A stretch of DNA of 64,000 nucleotides from Heyndrickxia sporothermodurans (GTDB lineage Bacteria > Bacillota > Bacilli > Bacillales > Bacillaceae_C). This document shows, one piece after another, positions 53,170-61,147 of this stretch (within the stretch, counting starts at the first letter, position 1; each line of letters begins with the position of its first letter). The stretch spans positions 2,748,001 to 2,812,000 of the forward strand of contig CP066701.1 of the NCBI GenBank assembly GCA_016756695.1, in the 5' to 3' direction. The translations under genes and the position numbers were made by a program. The notes beneath the pieces were generated by a model. The model did no database searches, had not been told where the DNA came from, and saw only the letters and a program-made list of their open reading frames with translations.

Positions 53170-53198
53170 AGGACAGGGATAATTCTCTGTCCTTTCTT
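53170..53198 (+). terminator. fabF terminator
   Basis: AAAGGACAG pairs with CTGTCCTTT across 10 nt, a few bases after the stop. Confidence 0.82.
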
Positions 53199-53284
53199 TA
53201 TATTTTAGTAATTTAGACTGTACAAAGAATGAGCAGGGTGTACTTTTAGGCTAATAAATCAGTATAAGGTAGAATAAGAATAAG

Positions 53285-53466
53285 AGCGGTCCGAAGGTGA
53301 AGGAAAGCGTGTGGTTATGGTACCGGAAAGGAGTGAAGTGGTCCGAAGGTGAAGGAAGTCATGTGGCTATGGTACCGGAAAGAGGAGAAGCGGTCCTATG
53401 GAGAAGGTAAGAGTGAGGCTATGGGTCCGGAAAGAGGAGAAGCGGTTCGATGGAGAAGGAAGTCAT
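53285..53466. repeat. 52-bp tandem array B, left part
   Basis: Three and a half units at 52-bp spacing, each with GCGGTCCGA(A/T)GG near the start and TATGG-TCCGGAAAG in the second half. The array is interrupted at GAAGTCAT by the IS256-type element and resumes at 54972 in register. The plus strand is strongly purine-rich. No gene lies between fabF and the insertion. Confidence 0.92.
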
Positions 53467-53551
53467 AGTCAAGTCCATATTATTGTGTAAAAGTGTTAAC
53501 AATGTTTTCTTGATATAAAACTATTTTCATATAAAAAGCTACAATTATTTT

Positions 53552-53660
53552 GAATTTACATTGAGGGGCGGGTGTGATAGCCTGGAGGGCAAGCCAGGAG
53601 TTGTTAAACTTCTGGCTTCCTGGCTTTATATCATGCCCGCCGGAGGCTCAATGTCAATTC
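53552..53660. other. 109-nt near-palindrome inside the IS256-type element
   Basis: GAATTTACATTGAG pairs with CTCAATGTCAATTC at the base, GGCGGG-TGTGATA with TATCATG-CCCGCC higher up, and AAGCCAGGAG with CTTCTGGCTT at the tip around TTGTTAAA. It lies between the transposase stop and the terminal repeat, an interval that is very short in a typical 1.3-kb IS256. G+C is higher than the surroundings. It could be a separate small palindromic insertion or an RNA hairpin. Confidence 0.7.
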
Positions 53661-53704
53661 AAAATTAGGCCATACCACTTTCAGAGTTAGAGTTGGTTTT
53701 CCAT

Positions 53705-54881
53705 TTAATTTTTAAGGTAAGGGGTTTTATTTTTATTCCAGTCTTCTTCAATATCCATTAATACCGAACCAATAATCCTAATAGCTGATTGTTCGTTCGT
53801 AAAAATTCGAATGACTTTTTCCCTTCTGCGAACTTCCTGGTTTACACGCTCCAGCATGTTTGTGGTACGCAAATGTTTATGATACCCAACAGGGTGAGAA
53901 AGAAATTGTATAGCATCTTCAAATCCATCGTCTAAAATATCAATGGCTTTGGAAAAACCTTTTGTGCCCTCGTATTTATTTGTAAACCGTGTTTTTAATT
54001 CTCTTACGACTTCTAAATCTGAATTTCGAAATAGATCTTTTAGTTCTTGTCGAGCTTCAGATGTTCCCTTTTTAGGTAAAGTATCCACGATGTTTTTTTA
54101 AAAAATGGACACAACATCTTTGCCACGCAGTTCCTAAAAAGGATTCTTTTATGGAAGTAACCAAGCCACCATGGGCATCAGAAATAACCATTTTAGGTGA
54201 TTGAAGACCTCTAGACTTTAAATAGTCAAAAAATGAAGTCCAGCTTTCAGTAGACTCAGTGTGATTAATTTTTAAGCCAATAATTTCTCTATGACCAGTT
54301 TCGTTCACACCAACAGCAATATGAACGCTTTTAGAAACCACTTTTCTGTTCTCACGAACTTTAATATACATGGCATCTACATAAATGTATGGATAATAAT
54401 ATGTGTTGAGAGGGCGATTTTTCCAATCATTAATAATAGGATCTAAGGATTTGATTAGATTGGAAACAAGCGATTTTGAAACACTCGTGCCACATAATTC
54501 CTCTACAATTTTAGTAACTTTTCGCGTTGAAACACCATTCACAACCATTTCAACCATAGAAAGAATTAAAGCTTGATCGCATCGTTTGTATTTTTCGAAA
54601 ATCGTTGTAGAAAATTCGCCGTCTCTAGAACGAGGAACTTTTAACTTAAGTGAACCAACTCCAGTGATCAATTCACGCTCATAATAACCGTTACGATAAC
54701 CTTTACGCTCATCAGTCCTTTCGTGGGAAAGAGCATTGATGTATTCATCTCTTTCCTTTTCCATTAAGGAATTCAAAATAAGAGCTAATGAAGCCTTCAC
54801 AGGTGATTCAAGCGAACTTTTTTCTACTTTGTCTTTGAGATCTTCTAAGTTTATAGTAATATTGATTTGGGTCATCATCAT
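53705..54881 (-). pseudogene. IS256 (Mutator type) transposase with one frameshift
   Basis: N-terminal 269 codons (INLEDLKDKVEKSSLESPVK ... DAMYIKVRENRKVV ... ISDAHGGLVTSIKESFLGTA) and C-terminal 127 codons (TLPKKGTSEARQELKDLFRN ... LRTTNMLERVNQEVRRREKV) are complete and conserved. They are joined at a run of seven A (minus strand, about 54091-54097), where removing one A restores WQRCCVHFLKNIVDTLPKK. The catalytic DDE residues are all present. Only this single change separates it from an intact gene of about 391 codons. Confidence 0.88.
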
Positions 54882-54971
54882 GTCCTCCGTTTATGGTTTT
54901 CTTGGTCGAAAACATTGTAACACGGATCATGATGATGACCTTTCTTTTTACACAATTATATGGACTTAATC

Positions 54972-55340
54972 GAAGTCATGTGGCTATGGGTCCGGAAAGA
55001 AGAGAAGCGGTCCGATGGAAAAGGAACACGTGAGGCTATGGGTCCGGAAAGAAGAAAAGCAGTCCGATGGAAAAGGAACACGTGTGTCTATGGGTCTGGA
55101 AAGAAGAAAAGCGGTCCGATGGAAAAGGAACACGTATGGCTATGGGTCTGGAAAGAAGAAAAGCGGTCCGATGGAAAAGGAACACGTATGGCTATGGGTC
55201 CGGAAAGAGAAGAACGGTCCGATGGAGAAGGAACACGTGTGTCTATGGGGCTGGAAAGAAGAAAAGCGGTCCGATGGAAAAGGAACATGTATGGCTATGG
55301 GTCCGGTAAGAGGAGTAGCGGTCCGATGGGCAGGAAGAAT
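54972..55340. repeat. 52-bp tandem array B, right part
   Basis: About seven units with GCGGTCCGATGGAAAAGGAA as the conserved core; the first part unit completes the one cut by the IS256 element. Since 52 is not a multiple of three and the unit has no stop codon in any forward frame, long overlapping ORFs appear in all three frames. These are not genes. The last unit is diverged. 55341-55407 shows nothing. Confidence 0.92.
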
Positions 55341-55407
55341 GGGTAGTAATGGGAACGCCTAATTAGATGAACTGTCAAATTACTACCACACCTTCTCAAA
55401 AAACATG

Positions 55408-56325
55408 TTAATTACCTTGTTTTACATAGTGTGTTGATACACTCTTACCTAATTGTTTGTAATTACTTGTAAGAATGCGTTTGATTGTTTTATGGGATGC
55501 AATTTTACACCATTCTTGGATCGTATTTTTAGTTATTTTCCTATCAGGAAAAAGCAGAGAAAATTCATCGATACTACGTATAACTGCATTTGTAATATTT
55601 TCTTTAAATCCACAATGATTGCATCTAATCGTTGTTTTTTGGTATCTCTCTATAAATGCATCACAGTTAGCACAAGTAATCCCTTTTGTAAGCTGATCAA
55701 ATGTATAATCTGGTAGTCTGAAGTACGAAGGTTCTTTTATATGAAGGTTTAATAACTGATTTGCTAATTTTATATGATTTTCATTTATTTTAGAATTGTT
55801 TAAACTATTAAGTTTATCCATCATACGGTTAAGTTGTGTGGGGTAAGTAATAGGTAAATACATGGAAGCATTGTAAAGATGAAATTCAGGATTTACAAAT
55901 ACAAGGTGTTCAACTATTTGGGTATTTATACGGAGTTCTTGAAGGAGTCCTCTTAGTAAGGTTGTACTTCTCTTTAGTTGATGAAGTGGATTTTTTATTT
56001 CCTTCTTTGGACTTTTATACCATAGATCATTATCAATATAATAATCACCTTCATTATTTTTAATTTCGAAAAAGTGTATGGTATTTGAAAGAAATAGAAG
56101 AGAATCGATTTGGAATTTGGTGTTATTGTGTTCAAGTAATAAGTCATTTAATACAATATGCTCAATAGAAATATGCTCTTTAATCATATTGTCAAACTTT
56201 TTCTCACCAGCAAAGCCTTTTTCAAGATAGTTAAAGTAAGATAAGTCAGCCTCTAATAATTTCATCCTCTTGTTTAGATACCGGAATGAAAGTAATTCTT
56301 TGGATTCCTTGCGAGCTTTAATAAT
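55408..56325 (-). CDS. NERD domain protein with C-terminal zinc ribbon
   Basis: A 305-residue protein. The NERD (nuclease-related) domain covers about residues 35-150, with GFAGEKKFDNMIKEH, LLLEHNNTKFQIDSLLFLSN and FFEIKNNEGDYYID, the last holding an E-x-K core motif. The C-terminal part has a CxxC...CxxC zinc ribbon (CANCDAF ... CNHCGF). No ATG, GTG or TTG lies between the upstream stop and ATG 56265. ATT 56325 has GGGAG 6 nt before it and gives IKARKES, the usual NERD N-terminus, so ATT is taken as start. ATG 56265 is the fallback (285 residues). Confidence 0.75.
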   Translation of the reverse strand: MIKARKESKELLSFRYLNKRMKLLEADLSYFNYLEKGFAGEKKFDNMIKEHISIEHIVLNDLLLEHNNTKFQIDSLLFLSNTIHFFEIKNNEGDYYIDNDLWYKSPKKEIKNPLHQLKRSTTLLRGLLQELRINTQIVEHLVFVNPEFHLYNASMYLPITYPTQLNRMMDKLNSLNNSKINENHIKLANQLLNLHIKEPSYFRLPDYTFDQLTKGITCANCDAFIERYQKTTIRCNHCGFKENITNAVIRSIDEFSLLFPDRKITKNTIQEWCKIASHKTIKRILTSNYKQLGKSVSTHYVKQGN

Positions 56326-56451
56326 ATTGCACTCCCTTCTTGTTAATTTCCATCATTTTAAATGATAAATCAAATCTGTACAAGTAATTTAGCGAAAATT
56401 GCAATAAAACTTTAAGTAATATCCACATATGATAAAAGTAAATATTGCGAG

Positions 56452-57243
56452 GTGACGACAAATGGGGTAGTTCGAACAGATGCATGGTTAGAGGATATAA
56501 TTGATCAACCGGAGGAAATATGTAAAAAAATCGATCCAGCCGTAAAAAATGCCAGAGCGTACTATGATTACTTGTTGTTTTTTGGTATGTACAGACCATC
56601 TAAAATGTCAAAAGTCATTTTCAAACAATTAAAGACTGCAAACGCATGGGAGAAAATAAACGAGTTTTATAAAAAGTATAAAAAGTTATGGAATGGACCG
56701 GAAATCAATATTTATATTTTGCCCATAAACGGATTAAATCGATCGCTTATCCGACAAACAAATGGAAAATCGGGTGTAACGTTTAAAGAAAAAATGATCT
56801 TATTTCTTGGACCTACAGAAGATTTAAAGGAATGGGAATCACTTTTTGTCCATGAATACAATCATGCAACAAGGATGTCCTATATGTCTGGGGATCCTTT
56901 AAATTATTCATTACTCGATTCACTAATATTGGAGGGATTGGCGGAATATGCAGTGGAACATTATTGCGGAGAAAAGTACTTAGCACCATGGACAAGAGCC
57001 TATTCGGACAAATTACTTAAACGATTTTGGAATAGTGATTTTAAAGACAGATTAACGATCAAAAAGAAAGATCCTACACATGATAACCTCCTCTTCGGAA
57101 GAAAATTTGTTCCAACGATGATGGGATATGCGATTGGTTATAAAATAATTTCGGAATATAGCAAAAATAATATATATTCAATAGGTGAAATGTTTTCAAG
57201 TACTTCTGAAAATTTTATCACACGTAATATTTTTGATGACTAA
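56452..57243 (+). CDS. yjaZ: YjaZ, DUF2268 zinc-protease-like protein, start possibly frameshifted
   Basis: A 263-residue protein with a metalloprotease motif HEYNH (in LFVHEYNHATRMSYM) and the downstream GLAEYAVE that would supply a further ligand: the DUF2268 pattern. In B. subtilis yjaZ precedes the app operon, as here. Start problem: GAGGTGA is followed by ATG at 56462, but that reads ATG GGG TAG. One more G would give ATG GGG GTA GTT CGA and enter the main frame. As it stands, only GTG 56452, inside the ribosome site, is in frame. The body of the gene is intact. Confidence 0.82.
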   Translation: MTTNGVVRTDAWLEDIIDQPEEICKKIDPAVKNARAYYDYLLFFGMYRPSKMSKVIFKQLKTANAWEKINEFYKKYKKLWNGPEINIYILPINGLNRSLIRQTNGKSGVTFKEKMILFLGPTEDLKEWESLFVHEYNHATRMSYMSGDPLNYSLLDSLILEGLAEYAVEHYCGEKYLAPWTRAYSDKLLKRFWNSDFKDRLTIKKKDPTHDNLLFGRKFVPTMMGYAIGYKIISEYSKNNIYSIGEMFSSTSENFITRNIFDD

Positions 57244-57266
57244 ACCCATGTGTAATGGGTTTTTTT
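57242..57266 (+). terminator. yjaZ terminator
   Basis: AAACCCAT pairs with ATGGGTTT across 5 nt, followed by T residues. Confidence 0.8.
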
Positions 57267-57388
57267 AATTAACTAATACCATTTAGCAGTCCTTTCCAGT
57301 TGATGGAAATATTTTTATCTAGTTATTAATCAATTAAAACATTCACCCACATTTTAAATTTTAAAAAGTTCTTGCAATTGTAATCTTA

Positions 57389-57416
57389 TTGTAATAAAAT
57401 TTTATTTAAATATAAT
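57389..57416 (+). promoter_or_regulatory. Candidate sigma-A promoter for appD
   Basis: -35 TTGTAA (57389-57394), 16-nt spacer, -10 TATAAT (57411-57416), 36 bp before the appD ATG. Confidence 0.5.
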
Positions 57417-57452
57417 AACATTCAGAATAATAAAAGAGTTTGAGGTGTATCG

Positions 57453-58481
57453 ATGAGTACAAAAACAAACTTCAATAATCAATTACCAATTTTAGAAGTG
57501 AAGAACTTACAAACAGCATTTGAAATAGATGGTGAACTACATAATGCAGTTGATGATGTTTCCTTTAGTGTTAAGCCAAAGCAAATTGTCGGTGTTGTTG
57601 GGGAATCAGGTTGTGGTAAGAGTGTTATGTCTTTATCCGTTATGAAACTTTTACCAAAGGGAATCGGACAGATTCGTGCAGGTGAAGTTATATTTGATGG
57701 GAGAAACATAGAAAAGCTATCTGACAAAGAAATGAATAAATTTCGTGGAAAAGATGTTTCTATGATATTCCAAGAACCTATGACATCATTAAATCCAGTC
57801 TTTACAATTGGTTATCAACTTCAGGAAACTCTTTTCAATCACATGGAAATTACTAAAAAAGAAGCTAGATTAAAAAGTATTGCTCTTTTGAAAAGTGTCG
57901 GAATCTCTCGACCGGAAAAAATCGTTGATGAATATCCTCACCAATTATCAGGCGGGATGAGGCAACGTGTCATGATAGCCATTGCTATAGCATGCCAACC
58001 AAAACTACTAATTGCAGATGAACCAACAACTGCTTTGGACGTTACTGTACAAGCTCAAATTCTTGATTTATTAAAGGAAATTCAAGAAATAAATAATATG
58101 GCAATCATTTTAATTACCCATGATTTGGGTGTAGTTGCGGAAATGTGTGATGAAGTTATCGTAATGTATGCTGGGAAGATCGTTGAAAGAACGGATGTAG
58201 ATACATTATTTCATAATCCAAAGCACCCATACACAGAGCTTTTAATGGGCGCTATCCCGAAAATGGATGAAGATGTGGAAGTACTTAGTTCAATTGAGGG
58301 AATTGTACCTTCATTGAAAAATATGCCTAAAGTAGGCTGTCGATTTGCTAATAGATGTCCGAAAGCAATGCCGGAATGCAAAAGCATTACTCCACAGCTT
58401 GCCGAAACAGATGCAGGTCATGAGGTTTCATGCTTACTATATGAGACTAGCATGCCGAAAGAAGGGGCGAAATTACAATGA
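57453..58481 (+). CDS. appD: AppD, oligopeptide ABC transporter ATPase
   Basis: A 342-residue ABC ATPase of the OppD/AppD/DppD type. Walker [10 protein letters not shown]-loop [11 protein letters not shown], signature LSGGMRQR, Walker [12 protein letters not shown], and the OppD-specific C-terminal domain with the Cys motif [14 protein letters not shown] ... CLLYE (an iron-sulfur or redox cluster). The operon normally continues with appF, A, B and C. Here appF is cut after 31 codons, so the ATPase has no local partners and import by this system should be lost. Confidence 0.92.
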   Translation: MSTKTNFNNQLPILEVKNLQTAFEIDGELHNAVDDVSFSVKPKQIVGVVGESGCGKSVMSLSVMKLLPKGIGQIRAGEVIFDGRNIEKLSDKEMNKFRGKDVSMIFQEPMTSLNPVFTIGYQLQETLFNHMEITKKEARLKSIALLKSVGISRPEKIVDEYPHQLSGGMRQRVMIAIAIACQPKLLIADEPTTALDVTVQAQILDLLKEIQEINNMAIILITHDLGVVAEMCDEVIVMYAGKIVERTDVDTLFHNPKHPYTELLMGAIPKMDEDVEVLSSIEGIVPSLKNMPKVGCRFANRCPKAMPECKSITPQLAETDAGHEVSCLLYETSMPKEGAKLQ

Positions 58482-58571
58482 GCAATACTGCTACAAAAAA
58501 TCAGGTAAAGGAAGAATTAAATCCGGAATCATTATTAGCCATTCAAAATCTCAAAACCTATTATCCGGTTA
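58478..58571 (+). pseudogene. appF: AppF, 5' stub (31 codons)
   Basis: ATG 58478 overlaps the appD stop (ATGA). The reading frame gives [20 protein letters not shown] then AIQNLKTYYPV, a typical OppF/AppF start, and is cut at 58571 by the left end of the IS3 element. No other part of appF or appABC follows the element. Confidence 0.85.
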
Positions 58572-58624
58572 TGTACTGCACCCCAAAAGTTAGAGTAAAA
58601 ATCTAACTTTTGGAGTGTTTATTT

Positions 58625-59194
58625 ATGGCTAAATATAGTGAGAAATTTAAACTGATGGTAGTTAAAGAATATCTAGAAGGAAATCTTGGATACAAGCTCT
58701 TAGCCCGTAAACATGGTGTGAAGTCACATAAGCAGATTATTAACTGGGTAAAAAATTACGAAAATTTTGGTGCCGAAAGCTTAATGAGCAAGAAACATGA
58801 GAAATCATATTCTGTTCAATTTAAGCTAGATGTATTAAGATTTATGAAGAGAACAGGTTCTTCAGTGATTGATTCAGCCCTTCAATTTGGGATAACTAAC
58901 CCTCCGATGATATCTAGATGGAAAAAGGAATTTCTTGAAGGTGGTGCTGAAGCCCTGGGTAAACCGAAAGGACGGTCACCCATGTCTGATAAAGGTACGA
59001 GTAAGAGTAATAAAAACAAACACGTGGAAGAAAAAGAAATGACATACGAACAAAAACTAGAAAGAGAAAATGAGCTTCTTCGTTTGGAGGTAGAATATCT
59101 AAAAAAGTTGCGAGCTTTTCAGATGGATCCGGAGGGCTATCTAGAAAAGCACAGGCAGCATTATCATTCGAACTCAAAGAAGAATTTAAATTAA
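58625..59194 (+). CDS. IS150-type OrfA
   Basis: A 189-residue protein with two helix-turn-helix domains (EKFKLMVVKEYLEGNLGYKL ... SKHEKSYSVQFKLDVLRFM-type repeats), followed by a leucine-zipper stretch (KLERENELLRLEVEYLKKLR). ATG 58625 is chosen; the longer start at 58610 lies just beyond the terminal repeat. The slippery A_AAA_AAG (59101-59107) lets part of the ribosomes move to the orfB frame, making the OrfAB transposase. Confidence 0.9.
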   Translation: MAKYSEKFKLMVVKEYLEGNLGYKLLARKHGVKSHKQIINWVKNYENFGAESLMSKKHEKSYSVQFKLDVLRFMKRTGSSVIDSALQFGITNPPMISRWKKEFLEGGAEALGKPKGRSPMSDKGTSKSNKNKHVEEKEMTYEQKLERENELLRLEVEYLKKLRAFQMDPEGYLEKHRQHYHSNSKKNLN

Positions 59195-60021
59195 GGGATG
59201 TATTACATGTAGTCGGCATCCCTGAATCCTCCTACCACTATCATATAAAGATGATGAAAAAGGTTAATCCGGATCAAGGACTAGAAGATCTTATCCAATC
59301 CATTTTCGAAGAAAATGACGGAAATTATGGTTACCGTCGTATTCATCTTGAATTGGGAAATCGGGGCTATAAAGTGAATCATAAGAGGATTCAACGTATC
59401 ATGAAGAAACTAGGACTAAAAGGAAAAAAGTTCTGGAGAAAAACACGCAAGTATAGTTCTTACAAAGGTACTGTTGGAAAAGTTGCGAAGAACCTTATTA
59501 ATCGTAGATTTTATTCTAATGTGCCCCATCAAAAGTTAACTACAGATATCACTGAGTTTAAATGTACTAATGGAGAAAAATTATATTTAAATCCAATCAT
59601 GGACATGTTTAATGGTGAAATACTTTCACATGAAATAGCTAAGCATCCAAGTTTAGAACTTGTGATGAAACCCTTGGGAAAAGCATTAGAAATCGTAAAA
59701 GAATCAAAATACAGAACAACTATTCATTCTGACCAAGGATGGCATTATCAACATAGAAAATGGGTGAAAACACTTAAGAAAAATAAAGTTTTTCAAAGTA
59801 TGTCTAGAAAAGGAAACTGCTTAGATAATTCACCAATGGAAAACTTCTTTGGTTTATTAAAACAAGAGATGTATCATGGAGAGGCATTGTGTTCTTTTGA
59901 AGAATTAAAGAGCAAGATTGAAAGATATATAGATTATTATAATAACAAACGTATCAAACAAAAATTGGCCGGTATGTCTCCGGTTCAATACCGCATTCAT
60001 ACCAGCCAATTAGCTGCTTGA
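59107..60021 (+). CDS. IS150-type OrfB (transposase part, by minus-1 frameshift)
   Basis: Frame entered by slippage at 59107: SRKAQAALSFELKEEFKLRD then an HTH_21 domain (DGNYGYRRIHLELGNRGYKV) and an rve integrase core. The DDE residues are visible: Asp in LTTDITEFKC, Asp in TIHSDQGWHYQ, and Glu in SPMENFFGLLKQEM. No stop interrupts it, so this is the only intact transposase set in the window. A free-standing OrfB could also start at ATG 59251. Confidence 0.9.
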   Translation, partial: VASFSDGSGGLSRKAQAALSFELKEEFKLRDVLHVVGIPESSYHYHIKMMKKVNPDQGLEDLIQSIFEENDGNYGYRRIHLELGNRGYKVNHKRIQRIMKKLGLKGKKFWRKTRKYSSYKGTVGKVAKNLINRRFYSNVPHQKLTTDITEFKCTNGEKLYLNPIMDMFNGEILSHEIAKHPSLELVMKPLGKALEIVKESKYRTTIHSDQGWHYQHRKWVKTLKKNKVFQSMSRKGNCLDNSPMENFFGLLKQEMYHGEALCSFEELKSKIERYIDYYNNKRIKQKLAGMSPVQYRIHTSQLAA

Positions 60022-60051
60022 TATAAACTCTAACTTTTCGGGGTCACAACA

Positions 60052-60806
60052 CACTTGGTGGTTTTGTTGCTTCTTTTTCTTTTGATTATATCTTTCTTGC
60101 TAACTTAATTATGTTTATTGTCTTTTTCTTGATTGCCTTTTTCGGTTATCGAAAAATTAACATTGATCGAGGAAACTATACTTCAGTCATTCAAGAGAAA
60201 AAAGTCGTGAAAAGCGGAACAAAATTAATCGCTCTGTTGATTTTGTGCAGCGGCTACTTATTATGTTGGGTCGGATATGTGCAATGGCAGTCTACGATTT
60301 CCACATACACGCAAGAAATAAATATTTCACTTGGACAATATAGTATGCTGTGGACGATTAATGGCGCATTAATTGTTTTGGGGCAGCCATTATTAAATCC
60401 AATCGTAAAACGTTTTGGAACCAATTTAAAAGCACCCATCATTACGGGAATTATTATTTTTATGATTTCGTTTGGTATTGCCGGTTATGCATCAAATTTC
60501 AAAGGATTTTTAGCTGCAATGATCATTTTAACCATTGGTGAGATGTTTGTATGGCCGACCGTTCCTACTATTGCCGATAGTTTAGCGCCAAAAGGAAAAG
60601 AAGGCTTCTTTCAAGGGATTGTTAATAGTACAGCGACTGGCGGACGAATGATTGGTCCATTATTGGGCGGTATTTTAGTCGATTTATATTCGATGTCCAT
60701 ATTATTTAAAGTATTGCTAATTCTATTGGTTATATCCATTGTTCTATCTTTAATCTATGACCGTCCTTTAAAATCAAAAGAGGAAAAACAGTCCATTTCG
60801 ATGTGA
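60052..60806 (+). pseudogene. MFS transporter, 5'-truncated (YttB-like)
   Basis: From the IS end the frame gives LGGFVASFSFDYIFLANLIM and runs on to the stop. About seven membrane helices remain with PTIADSLAPKGKEGFFQGIV, typical of the second half of MFS multidrug efflux proteins. The first half (helices 1-5 and start codon) is missing. In B. subtilis yttB lies near leuS, so this end belongs to the leuS locus. Confidence 0.75.
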
Positions 60807-60820
60807 GTGTTAAAAAGGGC

Positions 60821-60849
60821 TTGAAAGATTGAATAAAATTGGATAGAAT
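60821..60849 (+). promoter_or_regulatory. Sigma-A promoter of leuS
   Basis: TTGAAA (60821-60826), 17-nt spacer, TAGAAT (60844-60849), placed just before the T-box leader. Confidence 0.75.
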
Positions 60850-60855
60850 GGTAAA

Positions 60856-61120
60856 TACAATTATCAGATAGTTTAACGTTGATAAGGAATAGTAATGATG
60901 TCCCCTTGATTAAGAGAGTTGGCGGCCGGTGTAAGCCAACCAAGACCATCATGAACTCACCTTTGAGTTGCAAATGTGAACATCCATCTTTAGGATTAAG
61001 TAGTATTTGCCGTTTTCCGCGTTAAGGATGAATGAAGTGAGTGGTGTTTACACTAATTTGGGTGGTACCGCGGGAGAAAATTTTACCTCTCGTCCCTTTA
61101 TTGGGATGAGGGGTTTTTTG
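60856..61120 (+). promoter_or_regulatory. Leucine T-box riboswitch and terminator upstream of leuS
   Basis: The leader has Stem I features (AATAGTA, GATG paired with CATC, distal GGCGGCCGGTGTAAGCC), a specifier CTC (60956-60958, Leu) followed by A, the T-box TGGGTGGTACCGCG (61059-61072) and the terminator ACCTCTCGTCCC / GGGATGAGGGGT (61085-61114) with a T run. Uncharged tRNA-Leu binding should stabilise the antiterminator. Confidence 0.92.
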
Positions 61121-61147
61121 TATGAAAAAATTAGGAGGTCGTGATTC

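Larger units (their letters stand above)
53467..54971 (-). mobile_element. IS256 family element, 1505 bp, with 8-bp target duplication
   Basis: The ends contain the inverted repeat AAGTCCATATTATTGTGTAAAA (53471 onward) and its near-copy AAGTCCATATAATTGTGTAAAA (complement, near 54967), matching IS256-type termini. The octamer GAAGTCAT flanks it at 53459-53466 and 54972-54979. It carries one transposase gene, broken by one frameshift, plus a 109-nt near-palindrome after its 3' end. It is inserted inside tandem array B. Confidence 0.93.
58572..60051 (+). mobile_element. IS3 family, IS150 group element, apparently intact
   Basis: Ends are inverted repeats TGTACTGCACCCCAAAAGTT (58572 onward) and TGTTGTGACCCCGAAAAGTT (complement, ending 60051). 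It carries orfA and orfB in a minus-1 relation with an A6G slippery site. The flanks are TTA and CAC, so no 3-5 bp target duplication is present. Left of it is the appF stub, right of it an MFS gene lacking its 5' part. Confidence 0.9.

Noticed and set aside
54960-55362. Three overlapping forward ORFs of 80-128 codons
   Set aside because: They are the 52-bp array read in three frames, giving the same peptide pattern (KEEKRSDGKGT) in each. No ribosome site or unique sequence supports translation.
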